From: Adiantum capillus-veneris
Lineage: Eukaryota; Streptophyta; Polypodiopsida; Polypodiales; Pteridaceae
Assembly: GCA_014529385.2 (NCBI GenBank)
Contig: CM043949.1
Location: 111,205,977-111,269,976, forward strand
Direction: 5' to 3'
Length of the DNA stretch: 64,000 bases
The position numbers and the translations under genes are program-made. The notes under the pieces are model-generated. The model saw only the letters and a program-made list of their open reading frames with translations, did no database searches and was not told the DNA's origin. How positions within the stretch are numbered: the stretch's first letter is position 1; every line of letters starts with the position of its first letter. Below, in pieces: positions 22,320-33,260 of the stretch.

Positions 22320-23252
22320 GGAGACCCATTAAAATCCTCAACTCATCCTACAAAATTCTAGCAAAAGCTCTGAGCTTGAGGGTCCAGCCACTCCTAGAGA
22401 GCATTACACATGGACCCAGACAGGTTTTTTTCAAGGAGCATAGTATCCTTGACAACATCTTCACTTTTTGGGATGTGTCTACCCTCATACATCTCTGAGG
22501 AGAGAATCTGGGGATACCCCTCAATTTTGAGAAGGCCTACAACAGAGTTGACTAGGACTTCCTAGAGGGAACTTTATGCAGGATGGGTTTCTCAGATGCT
22601 TGGATCAAAGGTGTGTCATCTCTTTACAAGCGTGTGCATAGTCAGGTGCTCTTGGGAAGGAAAAAAAGGGGAATGCTTCTTGCTCACACATTTGGTTAGA
22701 TAGGGTTTCCCTCTTTCCTCCTTTCTCTTTCTATTCTATGCCGAGGTGATGAGTAGATTTTTGACTTCTTAACAGGTTGGTTTGCGTCGCCTTGAGCTTC
22801 CTATTAGGGCAAACAACTCAGCCTTGTACTTAGAGGTCCAGGAGACCAATCTTCACAGGTATGAGCAGGGTATTGAGGTGTTCTCTTATGCATCAGGCGC
22901 ACTGATCAACTAGAGGAAGACTATGGATTTTTGGATTGGCAGTGTTTCTATACCTGATTGGTCTCCAGGCCCAGGTTTTTAGATGGATTCCCCCAAGGAC
23001 TGCTTTTCATTACTTGGGTTGTTAGGTTGGCCTGGAGATGTCCCCTGAGCAGTAGACTGCTCCCCTCCTCCTGTCCATTAGGAGGAATTTGTTGCATTCA
23101 AGCTCGGAACGACTCTCTTTGGCAGGCAGAGTAGTAGTGGCCAACCAAGTGTTGTTGGCTACTATGTGGTACATCATGTTTTGTTGGAATTTCTCAAGCT
23201 TTTGTATCAGCCAACTAGAGAGGCTGATCCAAAAATTTATTTGGTCAAGGTG
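22320..23252 (+). pseudogene. L1-type LINE reverse transcriptase fragment, copy 1
   Basis: Plus-strand frames give LNSSYKILAKALSLRVQPLL, LNFEKAYNRVD, DFLEGTLCRMGFSDAWIKGV, LSSFLFLFYAEVMSR, SALYLEVQETN and SLAGRVVVANQVLLATMWYI, which follow the order of plant L1 reverse transcriptase. The catalytic A-D-D-S box is changed to ANNS. Many stops and frameshifts are present. Both ends are lost; the right end abuts copia sequence in the opposite direction near 23250. Confidence 0.75.
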
Positions 23253-24156
23253 CGATATCACCCATTTGTAAGGCAAGGCATGATTTCCCTCTAGAAACTC
23301 TATCAATTCCCAAGTTTCATTTTCCATAATCAATCTATACGCAAATTACATTTCTTGCTACCACTTTACGCTAGCTTCCATCTCAATAGCCTCGTGGACC
23401 TCGGTACTAGGTAGGCTCTCAGCAGTTAGTAACCAATGGATAGTCTAATCTTGGTTGAAGCTGCTCGATGGCATGATATACACATGTAGATCTCCTCAAT
23501 TTCTATCATCTTGACCCTATAGCTCTCTCTAGAGTACTACTACTAGTAGGTACATTTCTAGTAGAATGAAGTGTTTCTTAAATCAGACTTTGAGGCTAAA
23601 TTCTTGAATCTCACTATGTGATACTCAACTCTTTCACAAGATGTCTATGCATCTTTGATTCATTAAAGATCACTTTTGAGCTACAAATAACTCTCCAAGA
23701 TTCCAAGTGCCAGAGTTAATAACCCATCTCTCCATGTGCACCATAGCCAACAATGATGATGTGTTTGTGTGAATTGGGGTCAACCTTCTTTCTAGGCTCT
23801 TTAACCACACATCAGAATGCCTCACACAGAAACACATGCAATTTTTCATAATTAGGCTTCTTGCTTTTCCACATCTTTGACAAAATTTTGTAGCTCAATG
23901 GTGTATTATGAAATCTATTGATTGTATGCACCATTGTCATAATAGCCTCTCCCCAAAACTCTTGAGATAATCATTGCCATCGATAGCATGTAAGTGACCC
24001 TATTGTGAATAAACTTATTCATGTGCTCAACAAATCCTATTTTGAGCTAATATATATGGTATAGTAAATTGCGTCCTAATGCCTTGTTTGCTATAGAAGT
24101 CATTAAACTCAGTGGAGATGTAATCTCCCTTGTTGTCAGTGTGCAAAGCCTTCAAT
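23253..24156 (-). pseudogene. Copia fragment (RT start to integrase), copy 1
   Basis: The minus strand starts inside the copia integrase (ALHTDNKGDYIST, closer to the canonical HTDNGGEY than copy 2). It runs through the integrase C-terminal region to MENETWELIEFLEGNHALPYKWV, the conserved opening of the copia RT, and is cut there by L1 sequence. It is truncated on its 5' side by the duplication junction at 24157. Confidence 0.75.
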
Positions 24157-24162
24157 GTTTTG

Positions 24163-25230
24163 CGTCGTGTTCCCTGGAAAGATGAGATTTACAAAATCTT
24201 GGAAGAAAATCATGAGGGATCTTGTGGAGGCCATTTTGCCATGAAGCTCATGTTGCATAAAATTTTGCAAGAAGGATATGTATGGCCAACCATTTAGCGG
24301 GATGCTAATCATTGATGCAAGTCATGTTTGCCTTGCCAGAGGATGGAAAATTGAATTTTGAAGCCCAAATTGTGAAAGACAATTCTAGATTCTGATGTGT
24401 TTGAAAAATGGGGTCTTATTGCTATTGGACCCATACCTATGACTAGCAAAAGAGATGCTTACATTTTGACAGTAGTGGTTACTTGTCACGATGGGTAGAA
24501 GCCAAGGTTTTCAAACAAATTACTAGTAAGGAGATGGGGAAATTTTTTTATGAGCATATATGCTACGAATTTGGTGTGCCCCTAGAGCTACTTTCTGATA
24601 GAGGAACAGGACTTAGAGGAGAGTTGTTGATTTCTTATGTAAGAAGCTCAATATATAGCATAGGTACGGTTTTCCTTATTATCCACAATGCAATGGTTTT
24701 AATGAGAGATTCAATGGAGCGTTGGTAAAGATCTTGACAAAGATGACCCAGACACATGGGAAAACTTGGGATTTAGAGTTGCCCTGTGCATTATGGGCCT
24801 ACATAATTGCTATCAAAACGAGCACATGATTTTCTCCTTACCACTTGGTTTAGGGCAAGTAAGCTTTATATCCAATTGAAGTGGAAATTACTGCACTCAA
24901 GTTGTTGTCATTGGGAGACGAAGAGAGAACAAATGCTTGGCAAAAAAGATTATTGGATTACAATGTTTGCAATTGGATGGAGTTTTAGCTTTGAGCTACT
25001 ATGAGGAAGTGTCCAAAAAGGCTCAGCTAAAGGCCAGTGAATGCATGCATTAGGAAGAGAATGGGGTCTAGAAGGGCCTCTATATTTGGCAATTTAAGGA
25101 AGTCAAACCTTTAGTATTAAGAAATTAATCAAAGGATAGCTTTTGAATTCAAACAGGCAAAACGGCTAGTTTATTTGAATTAAAAGTTTCCCCAAAAATG
25201 GAATTTAAAATTTAGCACGTAAAACCATAT
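24163..25230 (+). pseudogene. pol: Integrase core, copy 2
   Basis: HEGSCGGHFAMK and CKSCLPCQR form the zinc-binding region. FEKWGLIAIGPIPMTSKRDAY opens the core; the first catalytic Asp is not visible at its expected place. FGVPLELLSDRGTGLRGELL carries the second Asp, and QCNGFNERFNGALVKIL the catalytic Glu region. Stops and frameshifts occur throughout. This is the best version for judging the family of the Tat-like element. Confidence 0.75.
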
Positions 25231-25359
25231 CATGTAGCATATCTATGAAAAGAGCTCGACGCGTAGATTGCAGATCTATGATCTCCACTCAAATCAGAGA
25301 TCATATGTGGGAGTTATAGAAGGCCAAATACCATAAAATTTTCCACCTCCTTTTTGGGG

Positions 25360-25847
25360 GGAAAGTGCATCCTTTGACCACTCTTACACACACACCATTC
25401 TTGCACACATGGCATACACCTATTCGTCAAAATGTTAATCACCTCTATAAGCTCATGGCAAATAAAGAGGCCCTCCTACACCCCATCCTCTTCCTAATGG
25501 AGGATAAGAAAATTGAACAGGGTGATTTGGTATTGCGATACAATAGTAATTTGGACAATACCTTTCAGAAGAAGTTTCAAATCAAATGGGAAGGTCCTTT
25601 TAGTGTTGTGAACAAGTTTGATAATGGCATATATTAGTTGGCTGATTTGAGTGGTGCACAGCATAAATATCGTGTTAATGGTTATAGATTAAAGAAATAC
25701 TTGGGATGTTTGATTAAAGCTGTGATAGATGAGATGCTATCAGTAGAGGAAGACAGTGTAAAAGCATCTGAGGATGTAGATGAGATTTCTGGGGATGAGA
25801 TGCAGCAGTTGTTCACCCTAGGAACCTCTCCTTGTCATGAATGATCA
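25360..25847 (+). pseudogene. pol: Integrase C-terminus with GPY/F module, copy 2
   Basis: Same protein as 19480-19975, with the same TAG before LADLSGAQ. The stop therefore predates the duplication. A few substitutions differ (for example LKKYLGCLIK against LNKYLACLMK). Confidence 0.75.
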
Positions 25848-27090
25848 GGAAGGAAAGGGAGGGTTGGCAAGCTATGTCAGACATTTTTTGGATGAGCATA
25901 AAGTTACTAAGTGACACCAAAAACCTTACCCACCAGCCTCATGTATATATGTGTACATAGCCCTACAAGTCTTGGAAGTGACCATGTAAAAATCCTTGTA
26001 CAAAGGTGTGATTTTGCCAAGATTGAATGCTGATGTTTTGGGTTGTTCAAGACTCCAAAATATGTTTTTTAATAATTATTTTCAGCCGTGATTTACAGCT
26101 CGTTTATCGGACTTGTACATCATGAGTCATGAGCATCCAAAGCTGGCAGTCTCAACTTAGAAGGTGATTGCGGGTGCATGCAATAAAGGCAACTGGGACA
26201 ACTTGGGGGTCTAACATTAGAAATGCTAAAGTTTTACATTTCTGAAGATAGCCGATGTGGTGGGCTTTGAGCCGTGTGTTACGGTGCGTCATTCGGTGAC
26301 CGGAGCAGCCTCGGGGAAAAGTTGTTCGAGAGGTCCTCTTGCTTGGGGAGAAGCTCAAAATTGGTTGGGCTTGAGGGAGTTGGGAGGAAGTTTCCATGTG
26401 GCATGGGGATTATCCCACATGAGAAGAGGAAAGGGGAAAGTGGAGGGTACATAGGGCACTTTGGGAGCCCACCAAAAGTGTATCAAAGGTGAGAGGAGCT
26501 CTCTCAAGGCTTGGCTATGGGGGCTCGTGGGCTCATGAGGAAGGAGATGGTACATTTTTCAGTCCACACTCAGCTTCCTAGGCATCTGGCTTAATTTTTG
26601 GTCCACCGGCCACTTGCCCCAACCCCATTCCTTGGTCAAAGGGTCACCGACAGCTCATTTCTCACCCAAAAAAGACCAAAATTGAGCCAATTAAAAGGTG
26701 CCTTGAGAGAGATCTTTGTCTGCTAAGAAGAGAAAGAAAAATCTTGGGGATAAAGGATAAGAAATCCCCCATTTTAATAGCTACAAGGCATGCACAACTT
26801 CCAGGGAGCTCATTTGTGAGCAAGAAAGAGTGCACCCCGACTTTGAGCGACCATAACTCTTTCATCCTTTATCTGTTTTTTGTCTATGGATACTCTACAG
26901 ACATCTCCACGAGATGAGCTTTGTCATGATGTCCCTTGTTTCTCCTAATTTTGAGTGTGTTCCATGTTTGAAGGGTTTTTCATAAATCTCTACAGGTGTT
27001 TACCATAGGTGTTTTCAGCCGTGCAATAGTTCTTCCTTCTGATGGTGTGGCTGGTACAAGGCTATAGAGGCATTCATTTTACTTCTTATT
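25848..27090 (+). repeat. Probable 3' LTR/3' region, copy 2
   Basis: Copy of 19975-21250 with the polypurine tract at its start. It has one, not two, of the CATAAATCTCTACAGG blocks. No coding motifs. Confidence 0.4.
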
Positions 27091-27096
27091 TGCACA

Positions 27097-27900
27097 CTAA
27101 CAGCACGTTGTGGTTTCCATGTGCCTGAGGTATATATGATCATAACCCCAGTCTTGGACCATGTTTAGTTTTTGCATGAATTGTCTTCCAAGTATTATGT
27201 TGTAGTTGTTCTTCTTGCCAAAATCCACTATAGCAAAGGTACGCTCATACTCTATGCCGCAAGAAGTAACAATCACATTCTTTAAAATACCTAAGGGTCT
27301 CTCCATATACCTGTCTGCTACTTGCAATTTCATCCTTGTGGCTCTAAAGGCAGGTTGTCCCCATTTTTTCATATCTCTTTGGTTGCAATGGCCATACTAG
27401 CCCCAATGTCAAGAATTTTCATAGTTGTAATACCTTGGAAAAAAACAAGAATCGCTGTATTTCCATCCTCGCATTCACAATACTATCCTATCTTGTTAAA
27501 GGGTATTGGTCGCATATTGATCTCAAGTTTTTCCAACTCCCCGATCCCTTCGTGTATTTGTGATCTTGGATCCTTCACTCCAAACTTCTCTAAAAAAATT
27601 TCAATGGTTCCCTACATGTTTGGTTGTATTTGGATAAGCTCAGCTAGCGTAATGGTGCAACTGACCAGTGTAAATATGTCTAACAACCCCTTATAGTCCA
27701 TTGCCTTTCCTGAAGAAATTCTTTGTGATGGCACCGCCTTCACATCCAACTTTGCTTCATATTCTCCCATGTAAGAGGGTAAGGTTCTCACAGACTAAGG
27801 ATGACTCTCTAAAGATATTGCAAATCCTCTATCCCACCAATATGAGAAAATTTCTAGGTCTACTTGAGATCCTACCTTGCATTCCTCAATAGGTGGAAGA
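27097..27900 (-). pseudogene. Inverted gypsy protease fragment, copy 2
   Basis: Same protease as at 21258-22060. It has an extra frameshift near 27365 that separates the DIGAS active-site region from WGQPAFRATRMKLQVAD. The C-terminal motif NYNIILGRQFM is unchanged. Confidence 0.7.
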
Positions 27901-28149
27901 AACACATCCTCCTCTTACTGGTTTGGTTAACTCTTTGGCTCAACTCTTCTGCCTTGTTTTCTTCTCGTATTTGTCTTCAAAGCTTTTCTAAGACCCCATC
28001 TTCTCTATAGGCCTTAGGTATGATAGGATTGAAATCCTCAGATGCCTGATGTGTGGTATTCATCACTACCGTTTGTTTTTTGATTAACTTCAAGGGTTCT
28101 AAGTCATTTGTGGGAATCTTTGCTACACTTTTGGCTCCTTGGATGAAAT

Positions 28150-29090
28150 TTGACAGTGGAGACCCATTAAAATCCTCAACTCATCCTACAAAATTCTAGC
28201 AAAAGCTCTGAGCTTGAGGGTCCAGCCACTCCTAGAGAGCTTTATACATGGACCCAGACAGGTTTTTTCAAGGAGCATAGTATCCTTGACAACATCTTCA
28301 CTTTTTGGGATGTGTCTACCCTCATACATCTCTGAGGAGAGAATCTGGGGATACCCCTCAATTTTGAGAAGGCCTACAACAGAGTTGACTAGGACTTCCT
28401 AGAGGGAACTTTATGCAGGATGGGTTTCTCAGATGCTTGGATCAAAGGTGTGTCATCTCTTTACAAGCGTGTGCATAGTCAGGTGCTCTTGGCAAGGGAA
28501 AGAGGGGAATGCTTCTTGCTCACACGTTTGGTTAGATAGGGTTTCCCTCTTTCCCCCTTTCTCTTTCTATTCTATGCCGAGGTGATGAGTAGATTTTTGA
28601 CTTCTTAACAGGTTGGTTTGCTTCGCCTTGAGCTTCCTATTAGGGCAAACAACTCAGCCTTGTACTTAGAGGTCCAGGAGACCAATCTTCACAGGTATGA
28701 GAAGGCTATTGAGGTGTTCTCTTATGCATCAGGCGCACTGATCAACTATAGGAAGATTATGGATTTTTGGATTGGCAGTGTTCCTATACCTGATTGGTCT
28801 CCAGGCCCAGGTTTTTAGATGGATTCCCCCAAGGACTACTTTTCATTACTTGGGTTGTTAGGTTGGCCTGGAGATGTCCCCTGAGCAGCAGACTGCTCCC
28901 CTCCTCCTGTCCATTAGGAGGAATTTGTTGCATTGAAGCTCGGAACGACTCTCTTTGGCAGGCAGAGTAGTAGTGGCCAACCAAGTGTTGTTGGCTACTA
29001 TGTGGTACATCACGTTTTGTTGGATTTTCTCAAGCTCTTGTATCAGCCAACTAGAGAGGCTGATCCAAAAATTTATTTGGTCAAAGCACG
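28150..29090 (+). pseudogene. L1-type LINE reverse transcriptase fragment, copy 2
   Basis: Same L1 segment as at 22320-23252, including the ANNS form of the catalytic box. It is slightly more readable (EKAIEVFSYASGALINYRK without the stop of copy 1). Its 3' side meets reversed copia RT near 29090. Confidence 0.75.
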
Positions 29091-31675
29091 ATATCACCCA
29101 TTTGTAAGGCAAGGCATGATTGCCCTCTAGAAACTCTATCCATTCCCAAGTTTCATTTTCCATAATAAATCTATACTCAAATTACATTTCTTGCTGCCAC
29201 TTTACGCTAGCTTCCATCTCAATAGCCTCGTGGACCTCGGTACTAGGTAGGCTCTCTGCAGTTAGTAACCAATGGATAGTCTAATCTTGGTTGAAGCTGC
29301 TCGATGGCATGATATACACATGTAGATCTCCTCAATTTCTATCATCTTGACCCTATAGCTCTCTCTAGAGTACTACTACTAGTAGGTACATTTCTAGTAG
29401 AATGAAGTGTTTCTTAAATCAGACTTTGAGGCTAAATTCTTGAATCTCACTATGTGATACTCAACTCTTTCACAAGATGTCTATGCATCTTTGATTCATT
29501 AAAGATCACTTTTGAGCTAAAAATAACTCTCCAAGATTCCAAGTGCCAGAGTTAATAACCCATCTCTCCATGTGCACCATAGCCAATGAAGATGTGTTCG
29601 TGTGAATTGGGGTCAACCTTCTTTCTAGGCTCTTTAACCACACATCAGAATGCCTCACACCGAAACACATGCAATTTTTCATAATTAGGCTTCTTGCTTT
29701 TCCACATCTTTGACAAAAGTTTGTAGTTCAATGGTGTATTATGAAATCTATTGATTGTATGCACCATTGTCATAATAGCCTCTCCCCAAAACTCTTGAGA
29801 TAATCATTGCCATCGATAGCATGTAAGTGACCCTATTGTGAATAAACTTATTCATGTGCTCAACAAATCCATTTTGAGCTAATATATATGGTATAGTAAA
29901 TTGCGTCCTAATGCCTTGTTTGCTATAGAAGTCATTAAACTCAGTGGAGATTGAATCTCCCCTGTTGTCATTGTGCAAAGCCTTCAATGTTTTGTACGAC
30001 GGGTTCTCAACCATAGCTAGGAAATTTTGGAGACATTAAAGACTTCATCTTTCCTCTTCACGAGGTACATCCACACCTTTTGAGTGGAGTCATTTATGGA
30101 TGTCAAGAAATATAATGCCCCTTGTAGAGACTTATGTGGCATAGGCCCACATAGATCACATTGAACCAAATCTAGAGTATTTCCTAAGTTTTGATCTAAT
30201 TGCAAGTGGTAAGCCTAGTCCGTTGGCAGTGTATGCAATGCTCACACAAAATAAAATCAAAATAGTTTAACATAGGCATATAGCCAAAACACTGCAACAC
30301 TGCTTCGTATTCTTTTGAATCATTCGACCAAGCCATCAATAGAATTCAGCTTGGCTACATAGCTAGAATTCTCTTTCACAGAAGAGACATACAAGAAATA
30401 TAATGAGCCAAGTTTTTGGCCTTTGAGCATGACCAAGTTGGCTTTCTGATGATCCATGAACCATTATTCCCAAACACTATGTTATATCCAAGATCATCAA
30501 GTTGTCCTACTGAAACCAAGATCTTAATTAGCTTTAGGACACGTCTAACACCTTGAAACATGAACTTATTACCATTGCACATATGCAACCTCACATCTAC
30601 AATTCCACATAGCTCAAGCTAATGAAAATCACACAACTTAATTGAAGCATTTGTAGAGGCAAAACTAGAGAGCCACTCCTTGTGAGGAGAAACATGAAAA
30701 CTGGCACCTAAGTCAATAATCCAATTTTGTGCATAGCATTTGTCAAGAGCTAACAACACCTCTTGAAATCAAATCAAATGTGAAAACTAGTACCTTTGAT
30801 GGTTGTGGCATGTCACAAACAACATCAACATGTGGAGACTCAACAACATTGAGTTCCTCAATATTCAAACTACTCTTAAGAATTGCAAAACTTACAAAAA
30901 TTTCTTTATCCTTCTCTTTTTGTGATTACGAAAATCTTTTTTCATGTGTCCTTTTTTGGGACAATAGTAGCATTCAATGTTCCTTGTGTCACATCCACAG
31001 CTTTTTCTATGTGCATTCTTCAAATCCCAAAAATGATTGTGATTGCAACTACAATCATTCTTCCATTGATGGTTTTTTTGGCTACTTTCACTTGCCATAT
31101 ATACATCATCATTCCCACTAGTTTCAAGAGGTGATGTTGAATATCTTCCATGAGGAAAACACTAGTAACATCATTGAAAACGAGCTTGCCCTTAGGGGTA
31201 GAGTTACTAATGGAATTGTTAAATGTATCCCATGATGTAAGCAAAGAGCTTAGCAAGAAAATGGCTTTTATTTCATTGTCAAAGTTAAGCCCGTTTGATG
31301 TCAACTGAGTAAGGACACTGTTAAACTTGTTGTGAACAAACACTGCTACCTCCTTTCATGTTCAAACATATGAGATTTTTCATGAGAAAAACTTTATTTG
31401 AGGAACTCTTTCGATCCCAAGCTAAGCATAATGACTCCCAAAATCCCTTTTTAGTAGTCTTGTCCATAATCATAAAGAAAATACACTCACAAATGTGCAA
31501 GAAAGTGGTCATCATAACAGGAGCATCATGCTCTTCCCACTGATAATTACCCTCTTTATGCTCTATCAATGGCATTGCAAGGCCCTTATTGACCAAGGCA
31601 TAAAGTATATGCTTCTCCCATAATGAGAAGTTTGTGTCATCAAACTTCTTGATATAATACTTTCACCATAACTAA
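29091..31675 (-). pseudogene. Ty1/copia gag-integrase-RT remnant
   Basis: On the minus strand, in order: gag start FDDTNFSLWEKHILYALVNKG (about 31670), gag core with LNFDNEIKAIFLLSSLLTSW, zinc knuckle CYYCPKKGHMKKDF (last Cys lost), GAG-pre-integrase with LISVGQLDDLGYNIVFG-type sequence, integrase start LVQCDLCGPMPHKSLQGALYF and core ALHNDNRGDS with PYILAQNGFVEHMN. The integrase tail has HEHIFIGYGAHGEMGY and SSKVIFNESKMH, and the RT opening is MENETWEWIEFLEGNHALPYKWV. The order gag-integrase-RT is diagnostic of copia. At least six frame breaks occur. The RT beyond its first ~25 residues, RNase H and 3' LTR are gone. Confidence 0.85.
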
Positions 31676-33260
31676 TAATAGAAAATGCAAGAGAGTGAGA
31701 CTAGGAATTAATGGCAAAATTTCTACAAGAATTTTAGCAGATACTCCTTTTCACAAAGATTAAAATCTCAATTAGAAACTCAATAAATTCACCATAATGT
31801 CAATGCAAAAGAGTGCGGTAAGCAAACAAGAGGGATTGCAAAAAAGTTCTAGCAGAGTCTCCTTCGTACAAGGATCAAAATCTCAAGAAAAACTAAGCAA
31901 AAACAATGGATAAACCAACAAAGAGTGCTAATTGGGCATAAATTGGCATATGCTGCTCAAATAAACTATCAAAAGATTGTCAACTTGGCATCAAAGTACC
32001 ATACCCATCTAGAAATACCCATCTAGAAATATCCTATGGTGTGGAGATGATGGGGATCTCCAACAACCTAATCCACCTCGCACTAGGTAATTTGAGCCAC
32101 CAGTGCTCGGCTTACTAAAAACATCATGCAACAACCCTCACAAAAGGTTATCTAGACACGACTAACCACAATCTCAGAAAAGGCCCTTCTAGACCAAGTC
32201 TCAACAACGGCCAAGACTGCCAATCCAGCCAAAATATGTGAAAATATTGTTGCAAGACCATAAGACGCACACTCAAATAGGCACCAATAAGTATGCAAGA
32301 AAAATCACAACTTACTCACTATGGGGACTAAATTTCTCTCACCACAACACAAGCACTCTCAAGCGCTAGTCACACGTAAACCATATGCATTGAGGCGGTC
32401 CGGGGCGAGCAACAAGAAGAGCGGCCTCTAAACACCCTTCGAGGCTCCCATGCTGCTCAATTGGGGCTGGGGCAAGCACAATCAGAGACAACAATAACCC
32501 ACAGCCAGAAACCAAACAAGAAAAGGGGCACCACCTAGTTGTAGATGCGAACTAGGATGCACGTGATATCTCCTTGTACTCAAACGCACAAAGAGAGGGG
32601 AATGCAAGATAGCCACACACACCAAACACAAACATTCACCACACCAGAAAGAGGTAAAGAGCACAAATCAGCTTGAGCAACTCAGTCTTAGCCTTAAAGA
32701 CTAGATGCACACAAAGCTTGATGAGAAATAGAGAGACAATACAAAACTTGACCTTGTTTCCAATACACAAATTGTCTTAGGGTCACGGGAGCCCTCTCAC
32801 CGAGCACCCTCTTACAATTGAAAGTTTTGGCAAACAATTCAACAAGCCCTCAAACCACCAAGCATGAAATGGCACAACAAACTTCAAGGACAATATACCT
32901 TCAACCACCTGATGAGCCAACTTATCAAGTCAATTTGGAGAGAAGAGTCGTAGTTGCAGCATACAATTGCACCCAAAACTATGAATCTTATTTATGGACA
33001 AGAGTAGGCTACATGTGTGATTGCAGAGTATAGTATCACTCCACTCCTCTAGATGGCATAACTAACTTCAAGCTTCTCCATGCACCTATGTGTAGTGATG
33101 GAATAGAGCACTCACAATGCACACACTCTACACAACTAGGCTTGAAGAGTGGTGTGTTATGTGTTGAGAATGGTGTGGTGTAGTGTGATCATGTGATGTT
33201 TAACAAGGGAGAGAAGGGCTCTATTTATAGGTTTTAGAAGCCCCAATTAGGATTAGGCCT
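31676..33260 (-). repeat. Probable 5' LTR and leader of the copia element
   Basis: There are no coding motifs. It lies directly upstream of copia gag on the minus strand. At about 33215-33232 the minus strand reads CCTATAAATAGAGCC, a typical plant LTR TATA box in the right orientation. No clear tRNA-Met primer site and no second LTR were found, so the exact LTR limits are unknown. Confidence 0.45.
33217..33231 (-). promoter_or_regulatory. TATA box of the copia LTR
   Basis: CTATAAATAGAG on the minus strand, about 1.5 kb upstream of the gag start, placed as in plant LTR promoters. Confidence 0.45.

Larger units (their letters stand above)
18262..24156. repeat. Tandem duplication, unit 1 (5895 bp)
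   Basis: The whole interval is repeated next to itself at 24157-29988 at high identity. It runs from inside a gypsy integrase to inside a copia integrase. The hexamer GTTTTG stands at both outer breakpoints (18262-18267 and 29989-29994) and at the junction (24157-24162). The unit contains the integrase end and 3' region of the Tat-like element, an inverted gypsy protease fragment, an L1 fragment and part of a copia element. Confidence 0.92.
24157..29994. repeat. Tandem duplication, unit 2
   Basis: Direct repeat of 18262-24156. It starts at the junction where copia integrase (AATGTTTTG) passes directly into gypsy integrase (GTTTTGCGTCG) and ends where the copia element continues uninterrupted to the right. 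Unit 2 is better preserved than unit 1 in the integrase core and worse in the protease fragment. Confidence 0.92.
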
